Shown here one piece after another: positions 18,527 through 27,459 of a stretch of 53,855 nt of DNA. The notes under the pieces are model-generated. The model saw only the letters and a program-made list of their open reading frames with translations, was not told where the DNA came from and did no database searches. Position 1 is the first letter of the stretch. The number at the start of each line of letters is the position of its first letter. The stretch is taken from the NCBI RefSeq assembly GCF_002117915.1, contig NZ_BDJB01000004.1:1-53855 (forward strand), given 5' to 3'. A program made the position numbers and the translations under genes. This stretch comes from Sphingomonas sp. TZW2008 (GTDB lineage Bacteria; Pseudomonadota; Alphaproteobacteria; Sphingomonadales; Sphingomonadaceae).

Positions 18527-19342
18527 ATGACGAAGACTGACACCGTCGCAGATCCCGGATTGATGGCACGGCTCGCGGTGAACGTTCGTGGCGCAGGGCC
18601 GCAGGCGATGATGTTCGCGCATGGGTTTGGGTGCGATCAGGCGATGTGGCGGTACGTTGCGCCGGCGTTCGAGCGCGACCATCGGGTAGTCCTGTTTGAC
18701 TATGTCGGCGCAGGCGCCTCCGATCTGGCGGCGTATGATGCCGAGAAGTATGGGTCGCTCGCGGGCTACGCCAATGACGTGGTCGCGCTCGCACGGGCGC
18801 TCGACATCCGAGGCGGAACCTTCGTCGGCCACTCCGTGAGCGCAATGATCGGCGTGCTCGCCGCCAATCTAGCGCCCGAGCTGTTTGCAAATCTCGTTTT
18901 GGTCGGTCCGTCCCCCCGCTACGTCGACGACGGCGCCTATGTCGGCGGGTTTACGGCCGAGCAGATCGAGGAGTTGCTCGACTTCCTCGACAGCAATCAC
19001 ATGGGCTGGTCCCAGACGATGGCGCCGGTCATCATGGGCAACGCTGATCGGCCCGAGCTTGGCGAGGAGTTGATCAACAGCTTCTGCCGCACCGATCCAG
19101 AGATCGCCAGGCACTTCGCGCGGACTACCTTTCTGTCCGACAATCGCGAAGACCTCGCCCGGGTTCACGCGCGCGTGTTGATCCTGCAATGCCGCAACGA
19201 TCTTATCGCGCCGGTCAGTGTGGGCGAGTTTGTCCACCGTCAGATCCGCGGCAGCGAGTTCGTGCTGCTCGACGCGGTTGGGCATTGCCCCAATCTGAGT
19301 GCCCCTGCTGAGACGATCGCGGCGATCAGAGCCTTTGTCTGA
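18527..19342 (+). CDS. RsbQ-like alpha/beta hydrolase
   Basis: This 271-residue hydrolase carries the RsbQ-type pattern: AHGFGCDQAMWR (31-42), the nucleophile elbow GHSVSA with S103, D225 in CRNDLIAP and H253 in VGHCPNLS. RsbQ in Bacillus is the co-factor of the PAS phosphatase RsbP in energy-stress sensing and probably makes or hydrolyses a small ligand for the PAS domain. Here a PAS histidine kinase follows after 18 nt, a plausible analogous pair. The ATG at 18527 is preferred because GAGGAAGG lies 8 nt upstream; an ATG at 18509 is less well placed. It is also close to the D14/KAI2 hydrolase fold. Confidence 0.87.
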   Translation: MTKTDTVADPGLMARLAVNVRGAGPQAMMFAHGFGCDQAMWRYVAPAFERDHRVVLFDYVGAGASDLAAYDAEKYGSLAGYANDVVALARALDIRGGTFVGHSVSAMIGVLAANLAPELFANLVLVGPSPRYVDDGAYVGGFTAEQIEELLDFLDSNHMGWSQTMAPVIMGNADRPELGEELINSFCRTDPEIARHFARTTFLSDNREDLARVHARVLILQCRNDLIAPVSVGEFVHRQIRGSEFVLLDAVGHCPNLSAPAETIAAIRAFV

Positions 19343-19360
19343 CCCGGGCACCGACTGGCG

Positions 19361-20500
19361 ATGAACGGCTCAAACGCCATCGCCGACCCCGGAGACTGGT
19401 TCGACGGCGCACCCTGTGGTCTCCTGCGGACAGACGTGGAGGGCTGCATTGTCGAGGCTAATGCGATCTTCGCCCTCTGGACCGGCTACAACCGGGAGGT
19501 TCTCGTCGGGCAATCACTACCGGACATCCTGCCGATCAGCGGCAAGATCTTCTACGAGACTCATTTCGTGCCGATGTTGCGGCTCCAGGCGCACTTCGAC
19601 GAGGTGGCGCTCGACTTCGTGCGGGCCGACGGAACGCGCATGCCAGCGCTGGTAAACGCGGTGGAGCTGCGCGACCGCGACGGACGGCCGCAGGAGGTCA
19701 GACTGGCGATCTTCCGGTCGACCGACCGGCGGCGCTACGAGCGCGACCTGCTCGATGCCCGCGCCCGGGCGGAAGAAAGTGCCAGAGCCGAGCGTGCGAC
19801 CTCCAAGTTGCGCGAGGAGTTCATCGCCGTGCTGGGACACGACCTGCGCAACCCGCTCGCCTCGATCGCGAGTGGGATGCGGCTGCTTGCAAAGGAGCCG
19901 TTGAGCGACCGCGGACGGCGGGTCACTAACCTGATCGATGGGAGCATCCTGCGCGCGGGTGGGCTGATTGACAACGTGCTCGACTTTGCGCGCGGTCGCT
20001 TAGGTGGTGGCATAGTGTTGTCGAGGGATGCCGATGCTCCGCTTGAGCCGGTGCTGAGGCAGGTGGTGGACGAACTGCGCGCGATCTCACCAGATCGCGA
20101 AATTACAGCAAATTTTGCGTTCAACCGTTCGGTGGACTGTGACCGTCAGAGGCTAGGCCAGCTGCTCTCAAATCTGCTCGGTAACGCGCTTTCCCATGGT
20201 TCCAAGGACATGCCCGTGCGCATTGAAGCCTCGATCGCGGACGATGTCCTCACGATATCTGTCACGAACGGGGGCGCCGCGATCCCGCCGGAGACCATGG
20301 CGCACCTGTTCGAGCCTTTCGTGCGGGGGCGCGTGCGTTCCGATCGGGATGGACTGGGGTTGGGGCTGCACATCGCCGCGGAGATCGCCAAAGCGCACGC
20401 CGGGAAGTTGGAGGTCACCTCAGACGAGACGCGGACGTGCTTCTCTTTCACGATGCCGCTTAATCGCTCTGTCAACGCGGGGGTCCCGCATTCTGAGTGA
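19361..20500 (+). CDS. PAS-containing histidine kinase paired with the RsbQ-like hydrolase
   Basis: This 379-residue cytosolic kinase has an N-terminal PAS domain (about 12-125; WFDGAPCGLL, FALWTGYNREVLVGQ), a coiled linker, a HisKA domain with H160 (VLGHDLRNPLAS) and an HATPase domain with an N-box (LLSNLLGNALSHG) and the G-box GLGLGLHIAAEIAKAH. There are no membrane segments. It begins 18 nt after the hydrolase gene and is followed at 83 nt by a stand-alone receiver. The three probably form one pathway: hydrolase product or state sensed by PAS, then phosphotransfer. This pathway is inferred from gene order. Confidence 0.9.
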   Translation: MNGSNAIADPGDWFDGAPCGLLRTDVEGCIVEANAIFALWTGYNREVLVGQSLPDILPISGKIFYETHFVPMLRLQAHFDEVALDFVRADGTRMPALVNAVELRDRDGRPQEVRLAIFRSTDRRRYERDLLDARARAEESARAERATSKLREEFIAVLGHDLRNPLASIASGMRLLAKEPLSDRGRRVTNLIDGSILRAGGLIDNVLDFARGRLGGGIVLSRDADAPLEPVLRQVVDELRAISPDREITANFAFNRSVDCDRQRLGQLLSNLLGNALSHGSKDMPVRIEASIADDVLTISVTNGGAAIPPETMAHLFEPFVRGRVRSDRDGLGLGLHIAAEIAKAHAGKLEVTSDETRTCFSFTMPLNRSVNAGVPHSE

Positions 20501-20582
20501 CGGGCGGTAACCTATTGTCACATCGAGCGTTCTCTCCATCCCAGTATGTTCCGTGGACATGGTGGGATGGAGTCTCCTCGCC

Positions 20583-20954
20583 ATGATGATCGATCACTGT
20601 CCGACCGTTCTGATCGTTGAAGACGAGCCGCTCGTGCGAATGCATGGCTGCGATCTGCTCGAGAGTGCCGGCTTTGACGTGATTGAGGCACAGACGGCCG
20701 ATGAGGCGCTCGATCTTTTGGAACGCCACGGCCACGTGCGTCTGCTGTTCTCCGACGTTGACATGCCGGGCAGCATGGACGGCCTGGAACTTGCGCGACG
20801 TGTCCACCTGCGCTGGCCAAAGATTGGTCTTCTGATGACCTCGGGCCACCATCGACTCACTCCCGAGATGATCCCGGACCACGGCCGTTTCATTGCGAAG
20901 CCGTGGAGGGAAAACAACGTTCTTGCCGAGATGCGCGCGATCCTCGCGTCGTAG
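20583..20954 (+). CDS. Stand-alone receiver (response regulator without output domain)
   Basis: A single REC domain of 123 residues with acidic pocket VEDE (12-15), phosphorylation site D58 (LFSDVDMPG), the conserved TSG after strand 4 and K in IAKPW. There is no output domain, so it acts as a phosphate carrier or by protein interaction, like CheY-type and FixW-type receivers often encoded next to kinases in Sphingomonas. An upstream ATG (MDMVGWS) is possible, but the GGAG about 10 nt before ATG 20583 favours the start given. Confidence 0.9.
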   Translation: MMIDHCPTVLIVEDEPLVRMHGCDLLESAGFDVIEAQTADEALDLLERHGHVRLLFSDVDMPGSMDGLELARRVHLRWPKIGLLMTSGHHRLTPEMIPDHGRFIAKPWRENNVLAEMRAILAS

Positions 20955-21556
20955 CGGTCAAGATCGCCGCGAGCTTTTGATGTCGGCAACGGGGCAAACA
21001 TCTTAGATGGTATCCGATTGGTCCGGTTTACAGGCGGACTGATGTCACTCGCAAGCAGGTCGAAACGGCTGCTTTTCACCGGTTGAGCGTCACAACTGCT
21101 TCCGCGAGCTCAGCGGTTCCGAACAGCTAGTCTTCGACGCGGGCACGATCCCCGCACGCGATTCGTCAGCTATTGATCATTCTTGCCGTGGCGTCATCGC
21201 CACCGACATGGAGAGTATCAGAAGTCACGCATTGTTGCGGGCTGCCGACACAAGTGGGAGCGGGTTTCACAGTCGTGTCGCAAGATCGCAAGATCGCGAA
21301 AGATTTTTGATCAGCGCGCAGGTCGCAAGTGCAACAGCTTGCACCATGAAACTGGTCCAGCCGTATTCCTCCTGCAAGTAGCGCCCTGCGACTAAAATCG
21401 GAAGTCGCTTGCTCTTTATGTCAGCTCTGACGCATCGTCCATCTTACCTAAAAGGATTGACGTCTGTTTATGCAAATTTGATCTACTACGATAGCTAAAT
21501 CCACCTATGGTACAAGGCGTTATAGCTCATGATAGTGTCGCGTTGATGCGAGTAGG
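20955..21556. other. 600-nt convergent gap
   Basis: The gap separates two convergent gene groups. Short frames exist, for example around 21209-21379, but none has a good ribosome site or recognisable sequence. A small direct repeat of the type CGCAAGAT occurs near 21285-21300. GC falls from about 21420 to 21540. No terminator stem with a T-run was convincing. Confidence 0.3.
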
Positions 21557-24400
21557 CTAGTCCAGCAAGCTCAGTAGTGTTGCCGCCAGCTCGTCCTTCC
21601 GGAACGGCTTGGTCAGGCGGGGGCGATCGGCATCCACGCCCTCGATATCCGCGTAACCGGATACCAGCAGGACGGGAAGACTGGGGCGAGCCTGCTGCAC
21701 GTGGCGGGCAAGCTCGGTACCTGTCATGCCCGGCATCAGGTGGTCGGTGACGACGACGGCGATGGCCTGCTCCTGTTCGAGCAGTTGCATTGCTTCTTCG
21801 CCCGATCCCACTTCGATCACGGCGAAGCCGAGGTCAGAGAGCATGTCCGCGGTGCTCATGCGCACCAGCTCCTCGTCGTCGACCAGGAGCGCTACGCCGC
21901 GATCGGCTGCACCGTCATCCCGGCGGTGAGCCGAGGCGAGGTGTTCCGCCCTGTCGGCGCTGACCGGCAGCCACAGCTCGACATTGGTGCCGACGCCCGG
22001 CCGGCTCTGGATGGTCATGGCTCCGCCAAGCTGGGAAGCCAGGCCGTGTACCGACGACAGGCCGAGCCCGGTTCCCTTGCCGATGCCCTTGGTCGAGAAG
22101 AACGGTTCGATCGCGCGGGCGAGCGTCGCTTCGTCCATGCCGGTTCCGGTATCCGCGACGGAAAGCCGCACATAGGTTCCGCTCGGAAGCTCAGAACGAT
22201 GGCCGGCGCCGACCGGTTCGGTGCTGGTCGAGATGCGCAGGGTGCCGCCGTCCGGCATCGCATCCCGCGCATTTACCGACAGGTTCAGCAGCGCCATCTC
22301 CAGCTGGTTCGGGTCCGCATGGGCTGGCGACAGGTTCTCGGCCACATCGACGCTCACCTTGATCTGCGGCCCAGTCGTGCTCTCGATCAGGTCCCCCATG
22401 CCAACGACCAGTGCCGCCACATCGACCGGGACGGCCTGGAGCGGTTGGCGCCGTGCGAACGACAGCAGTCGCTGGACCAGCGTCCGCGCGCGCTCGGCCG
22501 ATTGTGCCGCGCCGGCGATGAGGCGCTGCTCGCGCTCGCCGCCGAGTCCCTTGCGCTGGAGCATGTCGAGAGAGCCGACGATCGGGGTCAAAAGATTGTT
22601 GAAATCATGAGCAACCCCGCCGGTGAGCTGGCCCATCGCCTCCATTTTCTGGCTCTGGCGCAGCGCCTCCTGCGCGCGGGCGAGTTCGGCTTCCCGCGCC
22701 TTGGCATGGCTGAGATCGCGGCCGATTGCGATGAAGTTCACGCCGTCGGGCTCGGGCGCCACGGTCCACTCGATGGGCTTCCACCCGCCGTCGCGCGTGC
22801 TGATCCGGTTCTCGAAGCGGGTGGGCTGCCCCGTCCTCTGCATGGTCTCGATCGCCGCGAGGGTCGGCGGAGCATCTTCGGGATGCATGAAGGTAGCATA
22901 GCCGTTCGAGAGCAACTCGCTCTCGAACCAGCCGAGGACCAGCTTCCAGGCGGGGCTGACAGCCGACATCATGCCCCGGTAATCAGCCCGAGCCAGCATG
23001 TCCTGCGAGAGGTTCCACAACCGATCGCGCTCCGCCGCACGCGCCTCGACCTGCATTTCCAGTGTCTCGTTGAGCTCGCGCAAACGCGCCTCGCTCTCGC
23101 GCAGCGCGTGCTCGCCGCGAGCCCGCTCGACGGCGCCTCGTGTGCGCTCGGCGAATTCGCGGATGAGCGCGAGATCGGCGTCGCTCCAGTTCCGCACCCT
23201 GCCATCGTTGACGAAGAACACCGCCTCCAGCCGACCGCGCTCCAGCAAGGGCGCGTTGACGAACGAGCGTGCGGCCTTGCGTTCCAGCGCCTCGGCTGCG
23301 CCGGAGGTGCGGCTGTCGAGGCGCGCATCGGCGATCACCGTGAACTCGCCGCGTTTCAGGCTGTCGATGAACGAGCCATACTCTCGCAGCGGTGTCGCCC
23401 CGGCGAGGCTCTCAACCCCAGATGCCGTCCAATCGCGATCAACGTGGAGCCTGTCGGAATCTGCGTCGATTGCGCCATAACCTACACGCGTGACGCCGAG
23501 CGTTTTGCCGAGAACACAGGCAGCGGCATAGGCGATGTCGGACGGCTCCTGCAGGTCAGCCAAGGCATCGGTAAGGTCGCCCAGCGCCAAGCGGCGAACC
23601 TCCGTCGTCCTCCGTTCGGTAATCTCTAATACAGTGCCGGTTACGCGTAGGCAGCGGCCTGTCTGATCGAACACGCCCCGACCCTTGGCGGCGACCCAGC
23701 GTTCGACGCCGTCCTCCTTGCCGATCGTGCGATATTCGACGTCGTACAGGGCACGCAAACTCGGGTCAGCCGCCGCCGCGTAGGCAATGCTCGTAGCCTC
23801 CCGGTCGTCGGGATGGAGGCCATTGTAGAAATCGTCCATCGTCACCGGCACGTCCGGAGAGATGCCGAACATCGCCTTGGTCCGCGCGGGCCAGATCAGC
23901 CGGTCGTTGACGACGTCGACGTCCCAGAAGCCGACCTCTGCATTCTCGACCGCCAGCCTCAGGCGTTCCTCACTGTCTCTCAGCTGCGCGGTGGTGTCGC
24001 GCACCTGATACTGCCGCGCCCGGGCCTTGAGCGAGGAGCGGATCGCGCCGAGCATTGCCTCGGCATGGAGCGGGCGCTCCAGCAGCACGACGTTGCCGAG
24101 TTCCGAAAGGCGATCCGTGGCGGAGATGGTCCGCGGGGTGCGTGAACCGTTGGCCAGTACGACGAACGGGATGTCGGACCAGGCGGGCTGCGCTGCGACC
24201 CACGTCACCAAGCTCGACAGGGGCGCCGCCGCCAGCGCTTCTTCGGTGATGAGGACCGCACCCGCGCCTTGATCGAGCAGCTCGACAAGCTGCAGCTCAT
24301 CCGAGCAGATCCGCGCGTTGATATCGTGCCGCTTCAGGAGCTCGGCTGCAATGGCGGCGTCCCGCCCGCGCGGGGCAAGGATCAGAACTCGGTCATGCAT
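21557..24400 (-). CDS. Hybrid histidine kinase (REC-like, PAS, GAF, PAS, HisKA, HATPase, REC)
   Basis: This 947-residue soluble protein opens with a degenerate receiver-like domain (1-125; ITEEALAAAP where the aspartate site would be). It is followed by PAS (about 145-270), GAF (280-430; LGVTRVGYGAID, RSFVNAPLLERG), a coil, PAS (465-580), HisKA with H598 (GGVAHDFNNLL), HATPase (NLSVNARDAMPDGG, GTGLGLSSVHGLA) and a C-terminal receiver with D886 (VTDHLMPGMTG). It starts 1 nt after the stop of the KaiC-like gene, so the two form an operon. The degenerate front receiver resembles KaiC-partner kinases that read clock or redox state, but a direct link is inferred only from gene order. Confidence 0.92.
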   Translation of the reverse strand: MHDRVLILAPRGRDAAIAAELLKRHDINARICSDELQLVELLDQGAGAVLITEEALAAAPLSSLVTWVAAQPAWSDIPFVVLANGSRTPRTISATDRLSELGNVVLLERPLHAEAMLGAIRSSLKARARQYQVRDTTAQLRDSEERLRLAVENAEVGFWDVDVVNDRLIWPARTKAMFGISPDVPVTMDDFYNGLHPDDREATSIAYAAAADPSLRALYDVEYRTIGKEDGVERWVAAKGRGVFDQTGRCLRVTGTVLEITERRTTEVRRLALGDLTDALADLQEPSDIAYAAACVLGKTLGVTRVGYGAIDADSDRLHVDRDWTASGVESLAGATPLREYGSFIDSLKRGEFTVIADARLDSRTSGAAEALERKAARSFVNAPLLERGRLEAVFFVNDGRVRNWSDADLALIREFAERTRGAVERARGEHALRESEARLRELNETLEMQVEARAAERDRLWNLSQDMLARADYRGMMSAVSPAWKLVLGWFESELLSNGYATFMHPEDAPPTLAAIETMQRTGQPTRFENRISTRDGGWKPIEWTVAPEPDGVNFIAIGRDLSHAKAREAELARAQEALRQSQKMEAMGQLTGGVAHDFNNLLTPIVGSLDMLQRKGLGGEREQRLIAGAAQSAERARTLVQRLLSFARRQPLQAVPVDVAALVVGMGDLIESTTGPQIKVSVDVAENLSPAHADPNQLEMALLNLSVNARDAMPDGGTLRISTSTEPVGAGHRSELPSGTYVRLSVADTGTGMDEATLARAIEPFFSTKGIGKGTGLGLSSVHGLASQLGGAMTIQSRPGVGTNVELWLPVSADRAEHLASAHRRDDGAADRGVALLVDDEELVRMSTADMLSDLGFAVIEVGSGEEAMQLLEQEQAIAVVVTDHLMPGMTGTELARHVQQARPSLPVLLVSGYADIEGVDADRPRLTKPFRKDELAATLLSLLD

Positions 24401-24401
24401 G

Positions 24402-25910
24402 CTAGGTGCGCGGATCTTCCGGATCGATCTGACTAGCCATCAGTGTCTCCTGCGTGCCGGAGAACGTAGGCGCGCCTGTCAGAACGCCTTGGAAACGGTT
24501 GAGCGGCTCACCCAATCGCAGCCCGTTGCGGTCGATCTGGAACTCCCGAATCGTGCGTTCGTGCCGCGCCGTGCGTGTCTTTATGACTGAAATCGCCTGC
24601 CGTACTTCGCCCAACGCCTCGAAATAGCGCAATTGGACGACCGTATCCGCCAGGTAGCTGAGATCCACATCTGATCGGATGTCCCCGGCGATACCATGGA
24701 GGCCAAGGATGAGGAGGCTGACAACGCCCTTTTGGCCGAGATAGCTCAGCAGCTCATGCATCTGCAGAACAAGGAACTGCTCGTTGGGCATCGCCTGCAA
24801 GTAGGCATTGAGACTGTCGATCGCGACCATGGTCGCCCCGCCGTCGACCGCCTTCTGAATGCGGCTTGCGAACTCGCCCGGGGACATTTCGGCCGGATCG
24901 ATGGCTCGTAGCTCGAGTAGGCCACTGTCGATGTGCGGCTGCAGATCCAGGCCGAGGGCGGCGCTGCGGGCGAGCAGCGTCGCCGCGCGCTCATCGAAAA
25001 GAAAGTAGGACGCTTTTTCGCCGCGCCTGAGTGCCGCGTCTATGCATTGGATGGAGGCCGTCGTTTTCCCTACTCCAGCAGGACCAGCCAGCAGCGTGGC
25101 GGTTCCAGGCACAAGACCTCCACCCAGCAGGGCATCCAGTTCCGACGAGCCGGTCGAGACAGGTTGGCCGCCTTTCTCGGAAGGGTGATCCGCGGCGACC
25201 AGGCGCGGGTACACGCACAATCCACCGCGCTCGATCTCGAAATCGTGATATCCACCCCTGAACTGCCGCTGGCGCATCTTCACGATGTGCAAGCGACGTC
25301 GTTGACCGCCGAAGCTCGCCAGCGTCTGGTCGAGCGAAATGACGCCATGGGCGATGCTATGCAGTTGAAGATCGCTTCCGGTCGCGCCCCGATCGTCAAG
25401 CACGAGCACCGTGCAGGCCCGCGTCGCGAAAAAGTGCTTCAGCGCCAGGATCTGGCGGCGGTAGCGGATCGGGCTCTGCGACAGCAGCCGCAGCTCGGAC
25501 AGGCTGTCGAGGACGAGGCGGGTGGGGCGGACATCGTCGACCTTCGTCATAATGTCGCGGACCGTCTCGCCCAGTTCGACCTCGCTCGGGTGCAGCAGCG
25601 TCTGCTCATGGTCCTCGGCAAACCCATCCGGGGGTACCATCTCGAACAAGTCGAGACCCTCCAACGACCAGCCATGCGCTTCGCCGACCGCGCGAAGTTC
25701 GACCTCGGTTTCGGCCAGAGTGATGTACAAGGCTGTTTGGCCAAGAGTCGCGCCCTCGAGCAGGAACCGCAGGGCCAATGTTGTCTTGCCCGTGCCTGGC
25801 GTGCCTTCGACCAGGTACATGCGCTCCGGCGTGAGGCCGCCGCCGAGGATCTGGTCCAGGCCAGCGGTGCCGGTGGAGGCCAGTCTGGGTTGTTGATCGT
25901 TCGGCGACAC
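24402..25910 (-). CDS. KaiC-like double P-loop ATPase
   Basis: This 502-residue protein has two RecA-type KaiC domains: CI with Walker A GTPGTGKT (36-43) and LVLDSLSEL as Walker B, and CII with GPAGVGKT (276-283) and MVAIDSLNAY. The CII active-site pair equivalent to cyanobacterial EE is DE (FLFDER), and in CI it is AE. Aligning DLSYLADT with the KaiC phosphosite loop places S418 at S431 and Y419 at T432. No kaiA or kaiB is visible. Proteobacterial KaiC homologues are linked to stress resistance and timing. It is the first gene of an operon with the hybrid kinase, pointing to KaiC-to-kinase signalling. Confidence 0.93.
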   Translation of the reverse strand: MSPNDQQPRLASTGTAGLDQILGGGLTPERMYLVEGTPGTGKTTLALRFLLEGATLGQTALYITLAETEVELRAVGEAHGWSLEGLDLFEMVPPDGFAEDHEQTLLHPSEVELGETVRDIMTKVDDVRPTRLVLDSLSELRLLSQSPIRYRRQILALKHFFATRACTVLVLDDRGATGSDLQLHSIAHGVISLDQTLASFGGQRRRLHIVKMRQRQFRGGYHDFEIERGGLCVYPRLVAADHPSEKGGQPVSTGSSELDALLGGGLVPGTATLLAGPAGVGKTTASIQCIDAALRRGEKASYFLFDERAATLLARSAALGLDLQPHIDSGLLELRAIDPAEMSPGEFASRIQKAVDGGATMVAIDSLNAYLQAMPNEQFLVLQMHELLSYLGQKGVVSLLILGLHGIAGDIRSDVDLSYLADTVVQLRYFEALGEVRQAISVIKTRTARHERTIREFQIDRNGLRLGEPLNRFQGVLTGAPTFSGTQETLMASQIDPEDPRT

Positions 25911-26291
25911 GCTCGCTCCTTACCTTCAGGGCTGCCACCGCGCGGCAGGCTCAGCCGGGCGAGATGTAAGGCTTAGCTGATAAAGGGACTGACCGCGAAA
26001 AGCGACTGTTCATGCTCACTCGAGGCGCGTACCGGTCGGTCGCGCCGCAGGATCGCAGACCTGCGTCAAGGCCAATGAGAAGCTAATCCTCGGCTCGACC
26101 GTCCGAACGACGCCCAGTCGCTTGATGTTCGTAGTTCGATTTGCGAGGGGCAGTGAGCCAGGAGAGCTGCCTATCGATCCTTTCTCCAGCCTCGACATAG
26201 ATGGCCAACTTGTATTGGCCCGATGAGCTAGGCTCCTATAAGTCGGCAGTTCAGAGCTTGAGCTATATGATTTGGTTCGGCTCACAAGAAT
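25911..26291. other. Intergenic region upstream of the KaiC-like operon
   Basis: About 380 nt separate the leftward KaiC-like operon and the rightward recombinase. It should contain promoters for both. No gene, no recognisable general-stress (GGAAC-type) promoter and no strong repeat were seen. Confidence 0.3.
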
Positions 26292-26981
26292 ATGTCCGGA
26301 TTGGCCATGAAGAACGACAGCACGCTTCTAACGGTCCGCGCGGCGCGAGTGTACCTGCGAGTCAGCACCGAAGAGCAGGATCTGACCGGGCAGGAGGCGA
26401 TTGTCGCAGGTGCCCGATCAGCGGGCTATTACGTGGCGGCAGTGTACCGCGAAAAAGCTTCCGGCGCGCGGCCCGACCGGCCGGAGCTGCTTCGCATGGT
26501 TGCCGATCTCCAGCCCGGGGAAGTGATGGTCGCCGAAAAGATCGACCGAATCAGCCGGCTCCCGCTCGCCGAGGCGGAGGTGCTGGTGGCGACGATCCGG
26601 CCAAAGGGTGCGCGCCTCGCGGTGCCGGGCATCGTCGATCTTACCGATCTGGTCGCCGACAGCGCCGGCGTCGCCCGCATCGTTTTGGAAGCCGTGCAGG
26701 ACATGCTGCTGCGCGTAGCGCTTCAGACCGCACGCGACGATTATGAGACTCGACGAGAGCGCCAGCGCGAGGGCATTGAGATCGCCAAGCGGGCAGGGCG
26801 GTATGCCGGGCGCAAGCCCGACCTAGCTCATCACCGTCGGATCATTGGCATGCGCCAAGCAGGCATGAGCATCGCCAAGACAGCGGAGCTGGCGGGGTGC
26901 AGCGTTGCGCAAGTCAAACGCGTAACCGCGATGCACCGGGCAAAGGCGGCCACGATCGGCCAGACCTCAACTGACCCGTAA
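26292..26981 (+). CDS. Serine recombinase (resolvase/invertase family)
   Basis: This 229-residue protein has the N-terminal catalytic domain of serine recombinases: VYLRVSTEEQDLTGQ with nucleophile S25, YREKASGARPDRPEL and a VAEKIDRISRL segment. A long helix E (about 125-165) follows, then a basic GRKPDL hinge and a C-terminal HTH (MSIAKTAELAGCSVAQVKRV), as in small resolvases and invertases. All main catalytic marks are present. It stands alone with no transposase nearby, so it may be a relic of a plasmid or transposon, or act on local sites. A second ATG at 26307 is possible. Confidence 0.9.
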   Translation: MSGLAMKNDSTLLTVRAARVYLRVSTEEQDLTGQEAIVAGARSAGYYVAAVYREKASGARPDRPELLRMVADLQPGEVMVAEKIDRISRLPLAEAEVLVATIRPKGARLAVPGIVDLTDLVADSAGVARIVLEAVQDMLLRVALQTARDDYETRRERQREGIEIAKRAGRYAGRKPDLAHHRRIIGMRQAGMSIAKTAELAGCSVAQVKRVTAMHRAKAATIGQTSTDP

Positions 26982-27459
26982 GCAGCCTCTCTATGGCGGT
27001 ATCCACGCGATTGGCATGGCGACTGAAAGTAGGTCGGGGATCACCCCTTCGCACCACCTGCACGATTGAACAATTCAGCATCCCCTCGGGGCTGCCGCTC
27101 ACAATCGCCATGTCGAACAACGGCGGCGCGGCGGTGCTGGCAAATGGTTTAATCTTCATTGCGGCACAAACGTCTCATTCGCGCACCGGACCTTCGCGCA
27201 AGTGAAACGCCGTGAACTAGGAAGCTATCGATTGGGGAATAAGCGACGCCGATAGTCTGTGAGGCGCAGCGGCGCGAACTTCTGGTAGCCTACGCGGGCG
27301 GGCACAACTTTTTTGAAATGCCGGTCAGCGACCAGGAGATCGCCAACGCGCTCCCTCTGGGCTGATCCGCCCGTGAGGGTCCGCCTAACAGCACTGCCCC
27401 GATTGGGCGGCGAGCACACCTCTATAATCCAGCCGGCCTGCGCTAATGGGACTCTGATC
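26982..27459. other. Gap with weak coding remnants
   Basis: Between the recombinase and the DUF305 gene no clear gene is seen. One plus-strand frame without a start, 27243-27365, ends HNFFEMPVSDQEIANALPLG and looks like the tail of a protein whose front is lost. A minus-strand frame (26914-27159) beginning MKIKPFAST overlaps the recombinase end and is not credible without homologues. Confidence 0.25.

Noticed and set aside
21701..23629. Long plus-strand frame (642 codons) opposite the hybrid kinase
   Set aside because: It lies wholly antisense to a gene with clear PAS, GAF and kinase motifs; long antisense frames are common in high-GC DNA. Its translation has no recognisable domain.
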